From Caldifarciminota bacterium (GTDB taxonomy: Bacteria; Hydrothermota; UBA3073), in the NCBI GenBank assembly GCA_030606335.1, contig JAUWGP010000006.1:1-64000 (forward strand): DNA of 64,000 nt, read 5' to 3'. Shown here in pieces: positions 9,062-19,500 of the stretch; the stretch's first letter is position 1, and each line of letters begins with the position of its first letter. The notes under the pieces were generated by a model. That model was given only the letters and a program-made list of their open reading frames with translations. It had not been told where the DNA came from and made no database searches. Position numbers and translations under genes: made by a program.

Positions 9062-9182
9062 GAATTTAGGAGAGATAGGGAAAGAAAGAAGTGGAGAGAA
9101 TAAATAAATGAGTCTTACTTCTCCCTTTCATAACCTCTCCCTTTCTCCTGAAGAACATTAGGAGAAAAGGAGAAAAAAGGAG
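9062..9182 (+). repeat. Right direct repeat of the GxxExxY cassette
   Basis: Second copy of the 8533-8669 repeat; 9078-9182 differs from 8565-8669 at two positions. It lacks one internal GAAAAGGAGAAAA-type block near the left end. Its terminal AAAAAAGGAG lies just upstream of the ATG at 9191 and serves the glycosyltransferase gene. Confidence 0.9.
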
Positions 9183-9190
9183 TTTGTAAA

Positions 9191-10102
9191 ATGGATAAAC
9201 TTATTTCAATAATTGTTCCTGCCTATAACGAAGAGGAAAACATAGAGCCCCTTGTTGAGGCAGTGTATAATATGCTTAAAAAAAATAAGTTCCATTACGA
9301 ACTCATAATCGTGGATGATGGCAGTGAAGATGAAACCTATTTAAGAGCAAAGGAAACCAGTAAAATACATGATTTTGTAAAAATAACCCGCAATAATAGA
9401 AAAATGGGTGTTACAAATGCTCTTCTTACTGGTTTTAAAATAGCAGAAGGAGATATTTTTGTATACTTCCCAGCAGACTTGCAGTACTCCCCTGAAGACA
9501 TCCCAAGAATGATAAATAAGATACAGGAGGGTTTCGATATAGTATGTGGATGGAAGGTTGGAAGGTATGGAAAGAAGTTTGTATCTGATATCTACAATAT
9601 GCTTTCAAGATTATTGTTTCACATTCCTGTTCATGATTTAAACTCTATTAAAGCGTTTAAAAGAGAGGTGGTCAGCGTAATTCCATGGCGCAAAGATTGG
9701 CATAGGTATATAGTGGTAATGGCATTCGAACAGGGTTTTAATGTTGGAGAGATAAAAGTTGACATTTATCCAAGAAAATATGGTATATCAAAATTTAGGG
9801 GACCTATGAGGGTAGTAATTGGTATTCTCGATCTGATTACTGTAAAATTTCAACTCTCTCTTATGCATAAACCAATGTTATATTTTGGCATAATGGGAGG
9901 TTCTCTTCTTTTTGTAGGGTTTATTATAGGCATAATAGCCCTTTACCTGAGATACGGTTTAGGCAGAGGTTACAGACTCCTCTTATTTTTAGTTATCTTT
10001 CTTGTATTAAGCGGCATCTCACTCTTTACTTTGGGGTTTCTGGCTGAGGCTATTGCTGGTATCAGAGATGAGATACATCAACTAAAAAGCAGCAAGAGGT
10101 AA
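9191..10102 (+). CDS. Polyprenol-phosphate sugar transferase (GT2, DPM1/ArnC-like)
   Basis: 303 residues. The N-terminal GT2 fold (about 1-215) begins ISIIVPAYNEEENIEPLVEAV, with VDDGSED and a metal/nucleotide motif in FPADLQYSPEDIPRM. The C terminus has two predicted membrane helices (about 233-255 and 263-290), as in membrane-anchored dolichyl- or undecaprenyl-phosphate glycosyltransferases. It would move a sugar from a nucleotide donor to a lipid carrier at the cytoplasmic face. It heads a cluster with GT4, an LPG-synthase-type membrane protein, a sulfatase-fold enzyme and YfhO. The sugar is not predictable. Confidence 0.87.
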   Translation: MDKLISIIVPAYNEEENIEPLVEAVYNMLKKNKFHYELIIVDDGSEDETYLRAKETSKIHDFVKITRNNRKMGVTNALLTGFKIAEGDIFVYFPADLQYSPEDIPRMINKIQEGFDIVCGWKVGRYGKKFVSDIYNMLSRLLFHIPVHDLNSIKAFKREVVSVIPWRKDWHRYIVVMAFEQGFNVGEIKVDIYPRKYGISKFRGPMRVVIGILDLITVKFQLSLMHKPMLYFGIMGGSLLFVGFIIGIIALYLRYGLGRGYRLLLFLVIFLVLSGISLFTLGFLAEAIAGIRDEIHQLKSSKR

Positions 10103-10185
10103 TGTAGATATCAATGTTCTTAGGTTCTAAAAAAATGATTGAGTTATGACTTGTATCTTCAGTTATTAAAGAATTAAAAGGAAAG

Positions 10186-11391
10186 GTGGAAAACCTAATA
10201 GGAAACAGGAAAAAAATTAAAGTACTTTTTCTAACACATTCTTTCATCCGTAAAAAGGGTGATTCCGCAGGAGCCTTCTTATTTGATTTAGCTCAGGGAT
10301 TCATTAAGCAGGGAATAGAAGTTACTGTGGTCGCTCCACATGAAAACAAGCTGCCAACATTCGAGTGCATTGATGATCTGTATATTTATAGGTTTCGTTA
10401 TGCACCTTATAGATATGAAAGACTAGCTTACAAAGGTATAATGCACAAGTTAGCAAGAAGTAATCTATCTAACCGTATTTTAATTATTCTCTTCCTTATT
10501 TCTTTTTTATTTAAATCCTATGAAATTATTATTAAAAGGAAAATAGATCTTATTCATGCACATTGGTGGATACCATCAGGTATGGTGGCTTTTTCTTTAT
10601 CGGCTCTAACAAATAAACCATATATCGTTACAACACATGGTACTGATATTACTTTATTAAATAATAATTCATTACTCAGGATATTAGCTAAATTGATATT
10701 TAAAAAATCAAGTTATATAACATCTGTAGCAAGCCCTCATAAATCCATTCTTTCAAACCAGATAGGAATTGATGAATCTAAAGTGGATGTGTTACCTATG
10801 CCCGTTGATCCATTACTCTTTTATCCTCAAGAAACAATAAAACCTGAGGGAAATATCATCTTAAGTATTGGTAGACTCGTTAAGGCTAAAGGATTTGAAT
10901 ATCTAATAGATGCAGTAAATCTCTTAAAATTTAAAGGGAAACGATTCCACCTTATGATTATCGGAGACGGTCCTGACAAGCAATTACTACAAAATAAAAT
11001 AAAAGAACATGGTTTAAACAACAATATTGAAATTATCCCCTCTATGCCACGATATAAATTAAACAAATTCTATAATTTATGTGATATCTTTGTTTTACCC
11101 TCTCTTGCTGAGGGTGTAAGTGTAGCAGTTTTAGAAGCACTTGCTTGTAAAAATGCAGTTATTACAACCCCAGTAGGAGGTATGTGTGATATTGTAATAA
11201 ATAACCAAACTGGATTAATTGTTCCTCAAAAAAATACCTCAGCCTTGGCAAATGCTATTGAGAAGCTACTAAACGATAGAAAATTGGCTCTGCGTTTAGC
11301 TGAAAATGGATATAGACTTGTAAAGGAAAATTTTACCCCATTAAAAAGTGCAAAAAGGATGCAAAATATTTACTGTAAAGTACTCTCTTAA
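10186..11391 (+). CDS. Glycosyltransferase family 4
   Basis: 401 residues, GT-B fold. It opens with KVLFLTHSFIRKKGDSAGAFLFDLAQGFIKQGIEVTVVAPH, the acceptor-side Rossmann start. The donor half (about 215-401) contains IILSIGRLVKAKGFEYLIDAV and the E-x7-E motif region LAEGVSVAVLEALACKNAVITTPVGG. Members transfer sugars from nucleotide donors, usually in surface polysaccharide or glycolipid assembly. The start is GTG at 10186 behind AAAAGGAAAG. It lies 14 bp before the next gene, probably one operon. Substrates unknown. Confidence 0.9.
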   Translation: MENLIGNRKKIKVLFLTHSFIRKKGDSAGAFLFDLAQGFIKQGIEVTVVAPHENKLPTFECIDDLYIYRFRYAPYRYERLAYKGIMHKLARSNLSNRILIILFLISFLFKSYEIIIKRKIDLIHAHWWIPSGMVAFSLSALTNKPYIVTTHGTDITLLNNNSLLRILAKLIFKKSSYITSVASPHKSILSNQIGIDESKVDVLPMPVDPLLFYPQETIKPEGNIILSIGRLVKAKGFEYLIDAVNLLKFKGKRFHLMIIGDGPDKQLLQNKIKEHGLNNNIEIIPSMPRYKLNKFYNLCDIFVLPSLAEGVSVAVLEALACKNAVITTPVGGMCDIVINNQTGLIVPQKNTSALANAIEKLLNDRKLALRLAENGYRLVKENFTPLKSAKRMQNIYCKVLS

Positions 11392-11405
11392 TCTACCATA
11401 ATCAC

Positions 11406-12335
11406 ATGAATTTAGCAAAAAAATTCTTAGGACCTACAGTCGTACTTATTGTTTTTGTATTTATCGGTAGGTCGTTATATATAAACTGGACTCAGATTCC
11501 CTTTCAAGAATTATCATTCAATTTTGGCTTCCTTGCTATCTCCTTGGTATTACAGATATCTTATTTTACAGTTATAAGTTTGGGCTGGAAACTTGTTCTT
11601 AAAAACCTCAATGAGAAAATATCTTTAAAAAATGCTATTCAAATTCATGCTATAACTCAATTCGGGAGATATGTTCCTGGAAAATTTCTTGCCCCCCTTG
11701 GCAAGGTATATTTTGCGAAGCGCCTGGGTATTTCCGGATATAAAACATTTGTAAGTATAGTTCTTGAAACGATATTAAGCATTCTTTCAGCTCTTATAAT
11801 ATTTTCAATTTCATTAATATGGTTTATAAACAAGGGATTACCCAGACAGATATACCTAATGCTATTTGTTATTCCTTTATGCTTAATAGCACTACATCCA
11901 GGCGTATTACCCAGGATAGTAAACTGGGGATTAAAGATATTGAAAAAGGAATCAATTAAATTCACTCTACATTACTCAAGAATATTACAACTCTTATTAA
12001 TATATTTTTTAAACTGGATAATTTATGGTTTTTGCTTCTACTTTTTGATAAAATCATTTTATCCAATAGCATATTCGGTTCTACTACCACTTTTGGGTTC
12101 AAATGCAATTGCGTGGATAATAGGCTTCCTGTCGTTCATTGTTCCAGGGGGATTAGGTATAAGAGAAGGAATCCTTAGCTTCTTGTTAAAATACCTAATT
12201 CCCACATCTATTGGTATTATATCCGCACTTATATGGAGGGTTTGGGTAATCATAGGAATGTTTATATTCATAGCTATCTTCGCCAAGGGATTCAAATTAA
12301 TAATTCGAAAAAATGATACCAAAATATCTGATTAA
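11406..12335 (+). CDS. LPG-synthase-type / flippase-like integral membrane protein
   Basis: 309 residues with about eight hydrophobic segments. The pattern matches the lysylphosphatidylglycerol synthetase transmembrane family (PF03706, UPF0104): the AITQFGRYVPGKFLAPLGKVYFAKRLG motif near residue 85 and the late FIVPGGLGIREGILSFLL motif near 245. Only the membrane domain is present; there is no aminoacyl transferase domain. In glycan clusters such proteins are thought to move lipid-linked intermediates across the membrane, but this is inference. It follows the GT4 gene closely and precedes the sulfatase-fold gene. Confidence 0.82.
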   Translation: MNLAKKFLGPTVVLIVFVFIGRSLYINWTQIPFQELSFNFGFLAISLVLQISYFTVISLGWKLVLKNLNEKISLKNAIQIHAITQFGRYVPGKFLAPLGKVYFAKRLGISGYKTFVSIVLETILSILSALIIFSISLIWFINKGLPRQIYLMLFVIPLCLIALHPGVLPRIVNWGLKILKKESIKFTLHYSRILQLLLIYFLNWIIYGFCFYFLIKSFYPIAYSVLLPLLGSNAIAWIIGFLSFIVPGGLGIREGILSFLLKYLIPTSIGIISALIWRVWVIIGMFIFIAIFAKGFKLIIRKNDTKISD

Positions 12336-12389
12336 TTTTCTCTAATCTCTTATAAATGTTCTAAGGGATAAAAGATTTAATATAACTTT

Positions 12390-13835
12390 ATGAATAAAAA
12401 CATAAACATAATCTTTTTAGCAATTGATGCCTTAAGAGCAAATAATTTAAGCTGTTATGGCTATAAAAGAAATATTAGTCCAAACATCGATAATTTAGCA
12501 AAAAACGGTATATTATTTAAAGATGCATATTCATGCATCAATCACACTGACCCATCATTTACAACAATTTTTTCTGGTAAATATCCATTATCACATGGAA
12601 TAATAAACCATGGTCCAAGAGTAACCGACATTGAGGTAAAGACATTTAATGAAAGAAAGATAAAACTTTTACCTGAAATCCTCAAGGAAAATGGTTATAA
12701 AACTTTGGCGATAGACTGGCTCTGGAGATGGCATAAAAGAGGTTACGACTATTACTCAGGAGCTAAACCTCAGTTAAGTCTACATGGTTTCTTGAAACAA
12801 CAATTTCGTAAGTTCCCTTTACTAAGAAAGTTGATCAGACAATCAATGGTCGATAAGTTGCAGGAAAAAGTATTTAAGGGAGTTTCAAAAGCATATGAAG
12901 ATGCAAGGTATGTTACAGACCATGCTATTAAAGTAATAGAAGAAAATAGTGGGGAGAAAATTTTTCTATTCCTGCATTACTGGGATACCCATGCTCCTTA
13001 CCTTCCTCCCAAAGAATATATAGATAATTATGGTAGAACAAAAAAAAGAATAGAAGAACTGTTTCAATATTTTACTTCAACCAGATTCAAGGAAGAATTT
13101 GAAGTGTTCGAGAAGAGTGTTTTGGAATATAAATCAGCAATAATTTCAAGCTATGATGGTGAAATTTCCTTTGTCGACCACGAAATTGGAAGATTAATAG
13201 ATTTTCTCCAAACTCAGGGAATTATGAACAATACTATGATAATCTTAACCTCTGACCATGGAGAAAGTCTTATAGAACACGGAATATACCTTGATCATAT
13301 CGGATTATATGATGAAACTATTCATGTCCCTTTAATTCTTATTCATCCAGAATTACCTGAGGGTAAGCATATTCAGGGATTCGTTCAACATTTCGATATA
13401 GTTCCAACTATCCTTGAAATATTAGGTATAGAATCCAATATAAGCTTCGATGGAAAAAGCGCTCTCTCCTTAATAAATGGAAGTCAATTACATTCTGCTA
13501 TTTATGCCGAAGAAGCCCAATATCAGAGAAAGAGAACAATCAGAACTAACAATTGGAAGTATATTCATTTGCTATCCCATAAAGATGAAATATGTCGAAG
13601 GTGTGGTCGTATTCATGGCGCAAGAGAAGAGTTATATGATTTAACTAAAGACCCTAAAGAAGTAAATAATATTATCGAAAAAGAACCTGAAATTGCAGTG
13701 ACCCTAAAAAAACGTTTAGATAATTGGATTGAAAAGTATAATTATCAAGAACCTACTATTGAGACTACTGCTGAAACCTATAAAGAAGATATGGATAAAG
13801 TCGAGGATAGGTTAAAGGGACTGGGATATATTTAA
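12390..13835 (+). CDS. Sulfatase/phosphoglycerol-transferase superfamily enzyme with non-standard active site
   Basis: 481 residues of the alkaline phosphatase/sulfatase fold. It starts IIFLAIDALRANNLSCYGY with metal Asp13. The usual nucleophile signature C/S-x-P-x-R is replaced by T-D-P-S-F (residues 53-57), followed by the expected TTIFSGKYP. The other metal sites are present: TSDHGES (about 286-292) and a later DHIGLYDETIHVPL. A C-terminal DPKEVNNI segment is typical of sulfatases. With Thr in the nucleophile position and no Arg, it cannot use formylglycine chemistry and resembles phosphoethanolamine or phosphoglycerol transferases or phosphodiesterases. No signal peptide is seen, which is unusual for those enzymes. 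A CRRCGR pair is near residue 405. Probably part of the glycan cluster. Confidence 0.82.
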   Translation: MNKNINIIFLAIDALRANNLSCYGYKRNISPNIDNLAKNGILFKDAYSCINHTDPSFTTIFSGKYPLSHGIINHGPRVTDIEVKTFNERKIKLLPEILKENGYKTLAIDWLWRWHKRGYDYYSGAKPQLSLHGFLKQQFRKFPLLRKLIRQSMVDKLQEKVFKGVSKAYEDARYVTDHAIKVIEENSGEKIFLFLHYWDTHAPYLPPKEYIDNYGRTKKRIEELFQYFTSTRFKEEFEVFEKSVLEYKSAIISSYDGEISFVDHEIGRLIDFLQTQGIMNNTMIILTSDHGESLIEHGIYLDHIGLYDETIHVPLILIHPELPEGKHIQGFVQHFDIVPTILEILGIESNISFDGKSALSLINGSQLHSAIYAEEAQYQRKRTIRTNNWKYIHLLSHKDEICRRCGRIHGAREELYDLTKDPKEVNNIIEKEPEIAVTLKKRLDNWIEKYNYQEPTIETTAETYKEDMDKVEDRLKGLGYI

Positions 13836-13846
13836 CCAATAATAAG

Positions 13847-13988
13847 CGAAAATGTAGGTGTTCGATTTATCGAACCCATAAAAGAAACGGGTCGGATAAA
13901 ATCCGACCCCTACAAGAATCAGAGACAAGTGAAAAATGATAATTATTTAAAAAATAGTGGATTATTCGTTAACTAATGAATTAAGATA
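13847..13988 (+). repeat. Structured intergenic element, copy A
   Basis: Contains TTCGATTTATCGAA, GGGTCGGATAAAATCCGACCC and TTCGTTAACTAATGAA, three successive palindromes. It is homologous along its length to 62223-62398, and its GTAGGGGTTTGATTTRTCGAAC core recurs twice at 42465-42533. Just downstream, TTTTTACACTACCACA (14003-14018) is the exact reverse complement of 62188-62203, which lies just upstream of copy B. Confidence 0.85.
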
Positions 13989-14039
13989 AAATCTACAAAG
14001 GATTTTTACACTACCACAAAGAGTAATGGGAGGAATGAG

Positions 14040-16529
14040 ATGAATAAACATAAAAGTACACATAAGGAAGGTGAAAAATTTAAAATTATGAACGAATCAA
14101 CTATTAATAAGATAGCCATTATTATTCTTATTATCTTGCCACTTATCTACTTTGCACCACTCCTCTCTGGTTCAAAAATGATGTATGGTTCAGATTGGTT
14201 AACATCAGGAGTTGCCTCAAGACAATGGAGTTCTGAAGCCATAAGAAATTATGGTGAGGCAGCAAGATGGAATCCCATGGTATTCTGCGGACTCCCAAAC
14301 GATAATCCAATTACATTTCATACCTTGTGGTATCTTATCTTTAAAACACACGTGGGATGGACATATCTATTTGTATTTTCAATGATGTTTGCTGGATTGG
14401 GAATGTATCTATATATTAAAGGGTTGAAATTATCTCTATATATAGCTCTCATTGCCGGGATTGCCTATATGGGATGTGGTTCAGTATTATCAATGACCTC
14501 TCCAGGTCACGAGACAAAAATTCTTGCATGTGCATTCTTCCCATTCATACTTCTCTTCCTTCATAAAGGACTTATAACAAAAAAAATTCCCTATTTCCTC
14601 ATCGCAGGAGGTTTGGGTGGACTCGCAGCTGTAAATGCTCATTTCCAATTAATCTACTATGCGAGTATTGTATTGGTAATCTACCTCCTGTTTCATCTTA
14701 TATGGCAGAGAAATGAAAATGGTATAAAAGGAACCGCAAGGGTCATCATATATTCATTTTATGGTTTAGTTTTAGCAGTAGGCATGCTTGCTATAAAGTA
14801 TCTTCCAACACTTATGGCTATAGAATGGGGTGCAAGAGGTGCTGAAAGAGGGTATGCATTTGCTACATCCTGGTCACTTGCCCCCAATGAACTCCTTGAC
14901 CTTCTTACACCTTATTTCTCAGGTGCTGTCGGTATAGGAAACAGATATTGGGGAGAGAATTATTTCAAACTCGATACTCAATATATTGCAATCTTACCCA
15001 TGATTCTTGCACTTGTTGCAATAATTTATAAAATAAAGAACAACTACGTCAGATTTTTCCTTGGACTTAGTGTTGTATCTACTATATTTGCCCTTGGGGG
15101 TCATACACCTCTCTATCGGATTCCCTATCACGTATTACCAATGCTAAATAAATTCAGGGGTCCATCAATGATATTCTACCTTGTAGCCTTCTCGACTATA
15201 GTCCTTTCAGCTTATGGAACTCAATATCTCCTGAATAAGGAAAAAAGAAAAGAGAAGAAAATAAAAAATTTAATAATACTTATTGTAATGGTTTTTGCAG
15301 TTGTTTTATTATTTACACTTGTATGCACTTTAGGTAAAACGCCAATTCTAAACTTGATAAGGTCCTATATCGAACCAGTTATAGAGGCAAGTTATGGAAA
15401 AGGATTAGCTCAACAAAAGATGCAAAATCTTATTCAGAATTATCCAGATTTTGTCAATGGATTGTGGAGAACACTTTTACTTATTATTATTTCGTCCATA
15501 CTTATCTTACTTCTTGCTTTAAGAAAAATTAAACTTACAATCTTTACAATAATTACAATTCTTGTCGTCATTTTTGACCAGTGGAGTATAGAAAAGAAAT
15601 TTTTGGATACCGTTTCACACCCCAGTATTTATTATGCACCTGATGAAATTGTACGATATATAAAGGGAGATAACTCCTTTTATCGCGTATTTCCACTTCA
15701 ATACGAACATACAAGGGATGGTTATCTTACAATACACGGAATACAAAGTCTTGGCGGCTATGTGTCCAATCCAGGTAAAAGATACCAGGAATTCATTGGT
15801 GCTGGTGAGAGTGTTATGTTCAATTATCCTAATCTCATAAGACATAGAAACCTGCTTAACATATTGAATACAAAATACGTAGTAGATGTATTTATACCAG
15901 AAGATATATCAGGATTTGATGAAAATACTCAGAAGGCGATAGAAAACTTTAAATTTAACTTCTTAAGGCAGTGGGGAATTAGCTGGGAGGATGCACACAA
16001 TGGCTTTAAAGCAGTACATACAACCAGGCAAGGCTATGCTGTTTACCTGAACGAAACCTCACTTCCAAGGGTATGGCTTGTGCCGGATTATGAGTTATTG
16101 GACAAGGATAAAGTACTTGAAAGATTGATAGAACCAGAATTCAATCCTCGGTTGAGCGTAATATTTGAAGAGGACCCAGGTGTTCCCCACCAGGATACAC
16201 TTACAAATATAGGAAATATTAAATTAACAAACTATAAGCAAAATGAAATTACCTGTGAAGCTACACTTAATTCCCCGGGATTCCTTGTCCTGTCAGAAAA
16301 CTGGCATCCTGACTGGCGGGTACTTATCGATGGTGTAAGAAGTAAACTCTATAAAGCGAATTATACATTGCGTGCTGTCTATCTACCAGAGGGCAACCAT
16401 ACTATAAATTTCATCTATATATCAAGACCTTTCCAGATTGGTTCAATTATTTCAATCATCTCTCTAATATTCTTTGCTGGTGTTATAGTGTGGGTGGGAA
16501 TACCAAAATTTCAAAAGAGACTAAAATAA
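14040..16529 (+). CDS. YfhO-family multispanning membrane protein
   Basis: 829 residues. About 13 hydrophobic segments lie in the first 530 residues, followed by a soluble C-terminal region (about 540-800) and a final helix (IGSIISIISLIFFAGVIVWVG). The arrangement, the conserved N-terminal MYGSDWLTSG..W.PMVFCGLPND block and the late LSENWHPDWRVLIDGVRSKLYKANYTLRAVYLPEGNHTINFIY block (family: 'S..YYPGW...VDG') match the YfhO family (PF09586). Members are GT-C-like enzymes that glycosylate lipids or teichoic acids from lipid-linked sugar donors. The start follows GGGAGGAATGAG. It closes the glycan cluster. Confidence 0.87.
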   Translation: MNKHKSTHKEGEKFKIMNESTINKIAIIILIILPLIYFAPLLSGSKMMYGSDWLTSGVASRQWSSEAIRNYGEAARWNPMVFCGLPNDNPITFHTLWYLIFKTHVGWTYLFVFSMMFAGLGMYLYIKGLKLSLYIALIAGIAYMGCGSVLSMTSPGHETKILACAFFPFILLFLHKGLITKKIPYFLIAGGLGGLAAVNAHFQLIYYASIVLVIYLLFHLIWQRNENGIKGTARVIIYSFYGLVLAVGMLAIKYLPTLMAIEWGARGAERGYAFATSWSLAPNELLDLLTPYFSGAVGIGNRYWGENYFKLDTQYIAILPMILALVAIIYKIKNNYVRFFLGLSVVSTIFALGGHTPLYRIPYHVLPMLNKFRGPSMIFYLVAFSTIVLSAYGTQYLLNKEKRKEKKIKNLIILIVMVFAVVLLFTLVCTLGKTPILNLIRSYIEPVIEASYGKGLAQQKMQNLIQNYPDFVNGLWRTLLLIIISSILILLLALRKIKLTIFTIITILVVIFDQWSIEKKFLDTVSHPSIYYAPDEIVRYIKGDNSFYRVFPLQYEHTRDGYLTIHGIQSLGGYVSNPGKRYQEFIGAGESVMFNYPNLIRHRNLLNILNTKYVVDVFIPEDISGFDENTQKAIENFKFNFLRQWGISWEDAHNGFKAVHTTRQGYAVYLNETSLPRVWLVPDYELLDKDKVLERLIEPEFNPRLSVIFEEDPGVPHQDTLTNIGNIKLTNYKQNEITCEATLNSPGFLVLSENWHPDWRVLIDGVRSKLYKANYTLRAVYLPEGNHTINFIYISRPFQIGSIISIISLIFFAGVIVWVGIPKFQKRLK

Positions 16530-16542
16530 TCTCATATATTAT

Positions 16543-19500
16543 ATGTCTTTGATATTTGTTATAGTGTTAATTTTTAGTGCTACTTTCGAAAATCCGAGTG
16601 TTGCCTGGCACTTTAATACAGGTGCAGACATTCGTTGTTCTCCAGTAGTGGCAAATATTGATGATAAACATCCAGGCTCAGAAATCGTGATTGGAAATAT
16701 CAATGGGGAAGTATTCTGCCTCAGTAGTGAAGGAAGTTTAATTTGGAACGAATCATTTGGTTCTGATTATTTCTTGTTTTGCCCAACTATAGCAGACATA
16801 GATGATGACGAAATTCCAGAGGTGTTAATTTATAGTAAAACAGCTAATGGTCAAGGTTGTGTTTTTTGTCTTAATAACGATGGTTCGGAAAGATGGAGGT
16901 TTAACACCTATAATTACAGAAACTGGAGCGGCTTAACAGTTGCCAATATTGATAATCTTGGTAATCCAGAGATTTTAGTTGGAAGTAGCGATGGTACTCT
17001 TTATTGCCTGAATAGCAATGGTAATACAGTATGGACCTATTCAACTGGAGGCTGTATAACGGTTCCATCAGTAGTTAATATTGATGGGTTAGAAACTCCC
17101 GAGGTGATATTCGGAAATACAGATGAGAAATTACGTTGCTTAGATAGCAAAGGGAATCTAAAATGGGAAACATATCTTGGTTTTCCCACAAGAGGGGGAG
17201 GTACTGCAATAGCTGATGTTGACCTTGATGGAGAGCCAGAAATAATAGTTAATACCAATGTTTATAGTGGTATCAGTTATATATGGTGTATAAAAAATGA
17301 TGGGGACGTGAAATGGCGAAAAAAAATTCTAAACAATAATTCTTCAGGATTATCTATGGCAGCTGTAGATGATATAAACAACGATTCTTATCCAGAGATA
17401 GTTATTTTTTCGAACTGTTATAATGACCTACAAGATTCTATCTTTGCACTACAGGATGCTGGTGATAGTGCGAGGATAGTCTGGTCAGCGAGTGCTGCAG
17501 ATTGGATTGGAGGTTCAAGAACTATACCAATCATCTGCAATCTTGATGGAGAGAATTCTAAAGAAGTAATCTGGATGGGGACAGAATATTTAAGGATATA
17601 TGACGGCTCATATGGTAACATTATATACGAGAATATCGACTTTCAATCCCCAACCGCTGTTGAACATCCCGCAGTGGCAGATATCGATGGAGATGGGCAT
17701 GCAGAGATAGTAGCAACTTATAGGAATTTTGATATAGCAGTATTAGAGTGTGATGATTGGGTAAAGTGCAGGGACCAATTTTCATCATACACATATCATA
17801 TTACCAATATTAATGATGACCTCAGTGTCCCAAAGATTGAGCCAAATTCATGGGAAACCCATAACAGTTGGTTATCACAAGGATTCTTGCCTGAAGGAAA
17901 CATTATAGTTGAACCAAATCAAACGGATTCTGTGCTGCCTGGTTTTACAATAGAGTATTCACTTATAGTTATAAACAAAACCGATTCATCTGATGTAGTA
18001 AACGTATCAACATCAGGAACCAAACCAGGATGGATAGGAAAAATATATGATTCAACAGGTTTAGATACCTTGACAGATACTAACAGCGATGGAATTCCTG
18101 ACATAGATACACTTATTCCCAATGATACTGCAGAGATTATATTAAAGATCACTCCACCTTCTAATGCACTTTATGGAGATACGGATACCACAATAGTAAC
18201 AGGCAGCCTATCAAGTAATCCTGAAATACAAGACAATGCAAGACTTATAACCATGGTTGAGAGATTGGTTGCAGTAAACATTGAACCCTGTTTGAGCGAT
18301 TCAATACAGACATGTGAGACTGTTAGATATTATCTCTGGGTCAGAAACGAGGGTAATTCAATAGACTGTATAGATATAATAGCAAGGGGTGATTGGGATA
18401 TCAGTATTCTTGGTCCCTCAGGTGAAGATACACTAACAGATTCAGATGGCGATGATATTCAGGATGTTGGAGACATCTCACCTGATGAATCAAGAGGTCT
18501 CTTTGTAGATATTACACCACCTCAGGATGTAATTCTTGGTGAAATTGATACAACACTCGTCTTTGCCTATTCATCCATTGACACATCGGTAAATGATAGT
18601 GTTCTTCTAATCACAAAGATTTATGGAGATATCGGTGTAATAATAGAACCTGATACCTCAGACTCCACTTATCCTGGGGAGATGATAGAGTATCAGTTGT
18701 ATATCACGAATGTAGGTAGATACGAGGATGTGGTAGATATAAAAACCACACACACACAACAATGGGATTTCTTACTTCTGGATACACTAAATAACGAACT
18801 TTATGATACAGATGGAGACGAACTGATAGACGTGGGTGGTCTAAGTACAGGAGAGAAGGTATCAATAACATTCAGGATAACTCCTCCATCTTTCCTTCAA
18901 GCAGGTTTAGAGGACAGTAGTATTATATATGCAATATCCTCACTCGATACAACGATAACCGACAGTGCAGTAGTCATAACAAAAATACGGAGGATTGTTG
19001 ATATAGACCTGGAACCAGATGTTTCAATAGATAGTGTAGCCCCTTTTGAGACTATCTTTTATCCTTTCATGGTTAGAAATCTTGGTAATGGATATGATAC
19101 AGTCGATCTCTTTATATCTGATGCATCACCTGGATGGGAGTACATTATCTATGATGAGGGTTTTGCTGCAGGTGACCATAACAATAACACCATACCAGAT
19201 GTAATAATACCAATGTATGGAGAAAAAGAACTGAGATTCAGGGTTATACCCCCTATGGTCTTGGTATACAGGGAAGACAGCGTAAAACTCACAGGAGTAT
19301 CCTCGGTTAACACATCTGTCAAGGATTCTATTCACTTTATCACTGTTATAACACAATCTCCCTCAATATCTATTGAGCCTGATATTGAGGATAGTATAAA
19401 CACAGGTAAGACAAAGGAATATATACTTACAGTTTCATCTGGTAATGTCGAGGACACAGTCTCGCTTTCACTCACACCACTACCATACGGATGGGATGGA

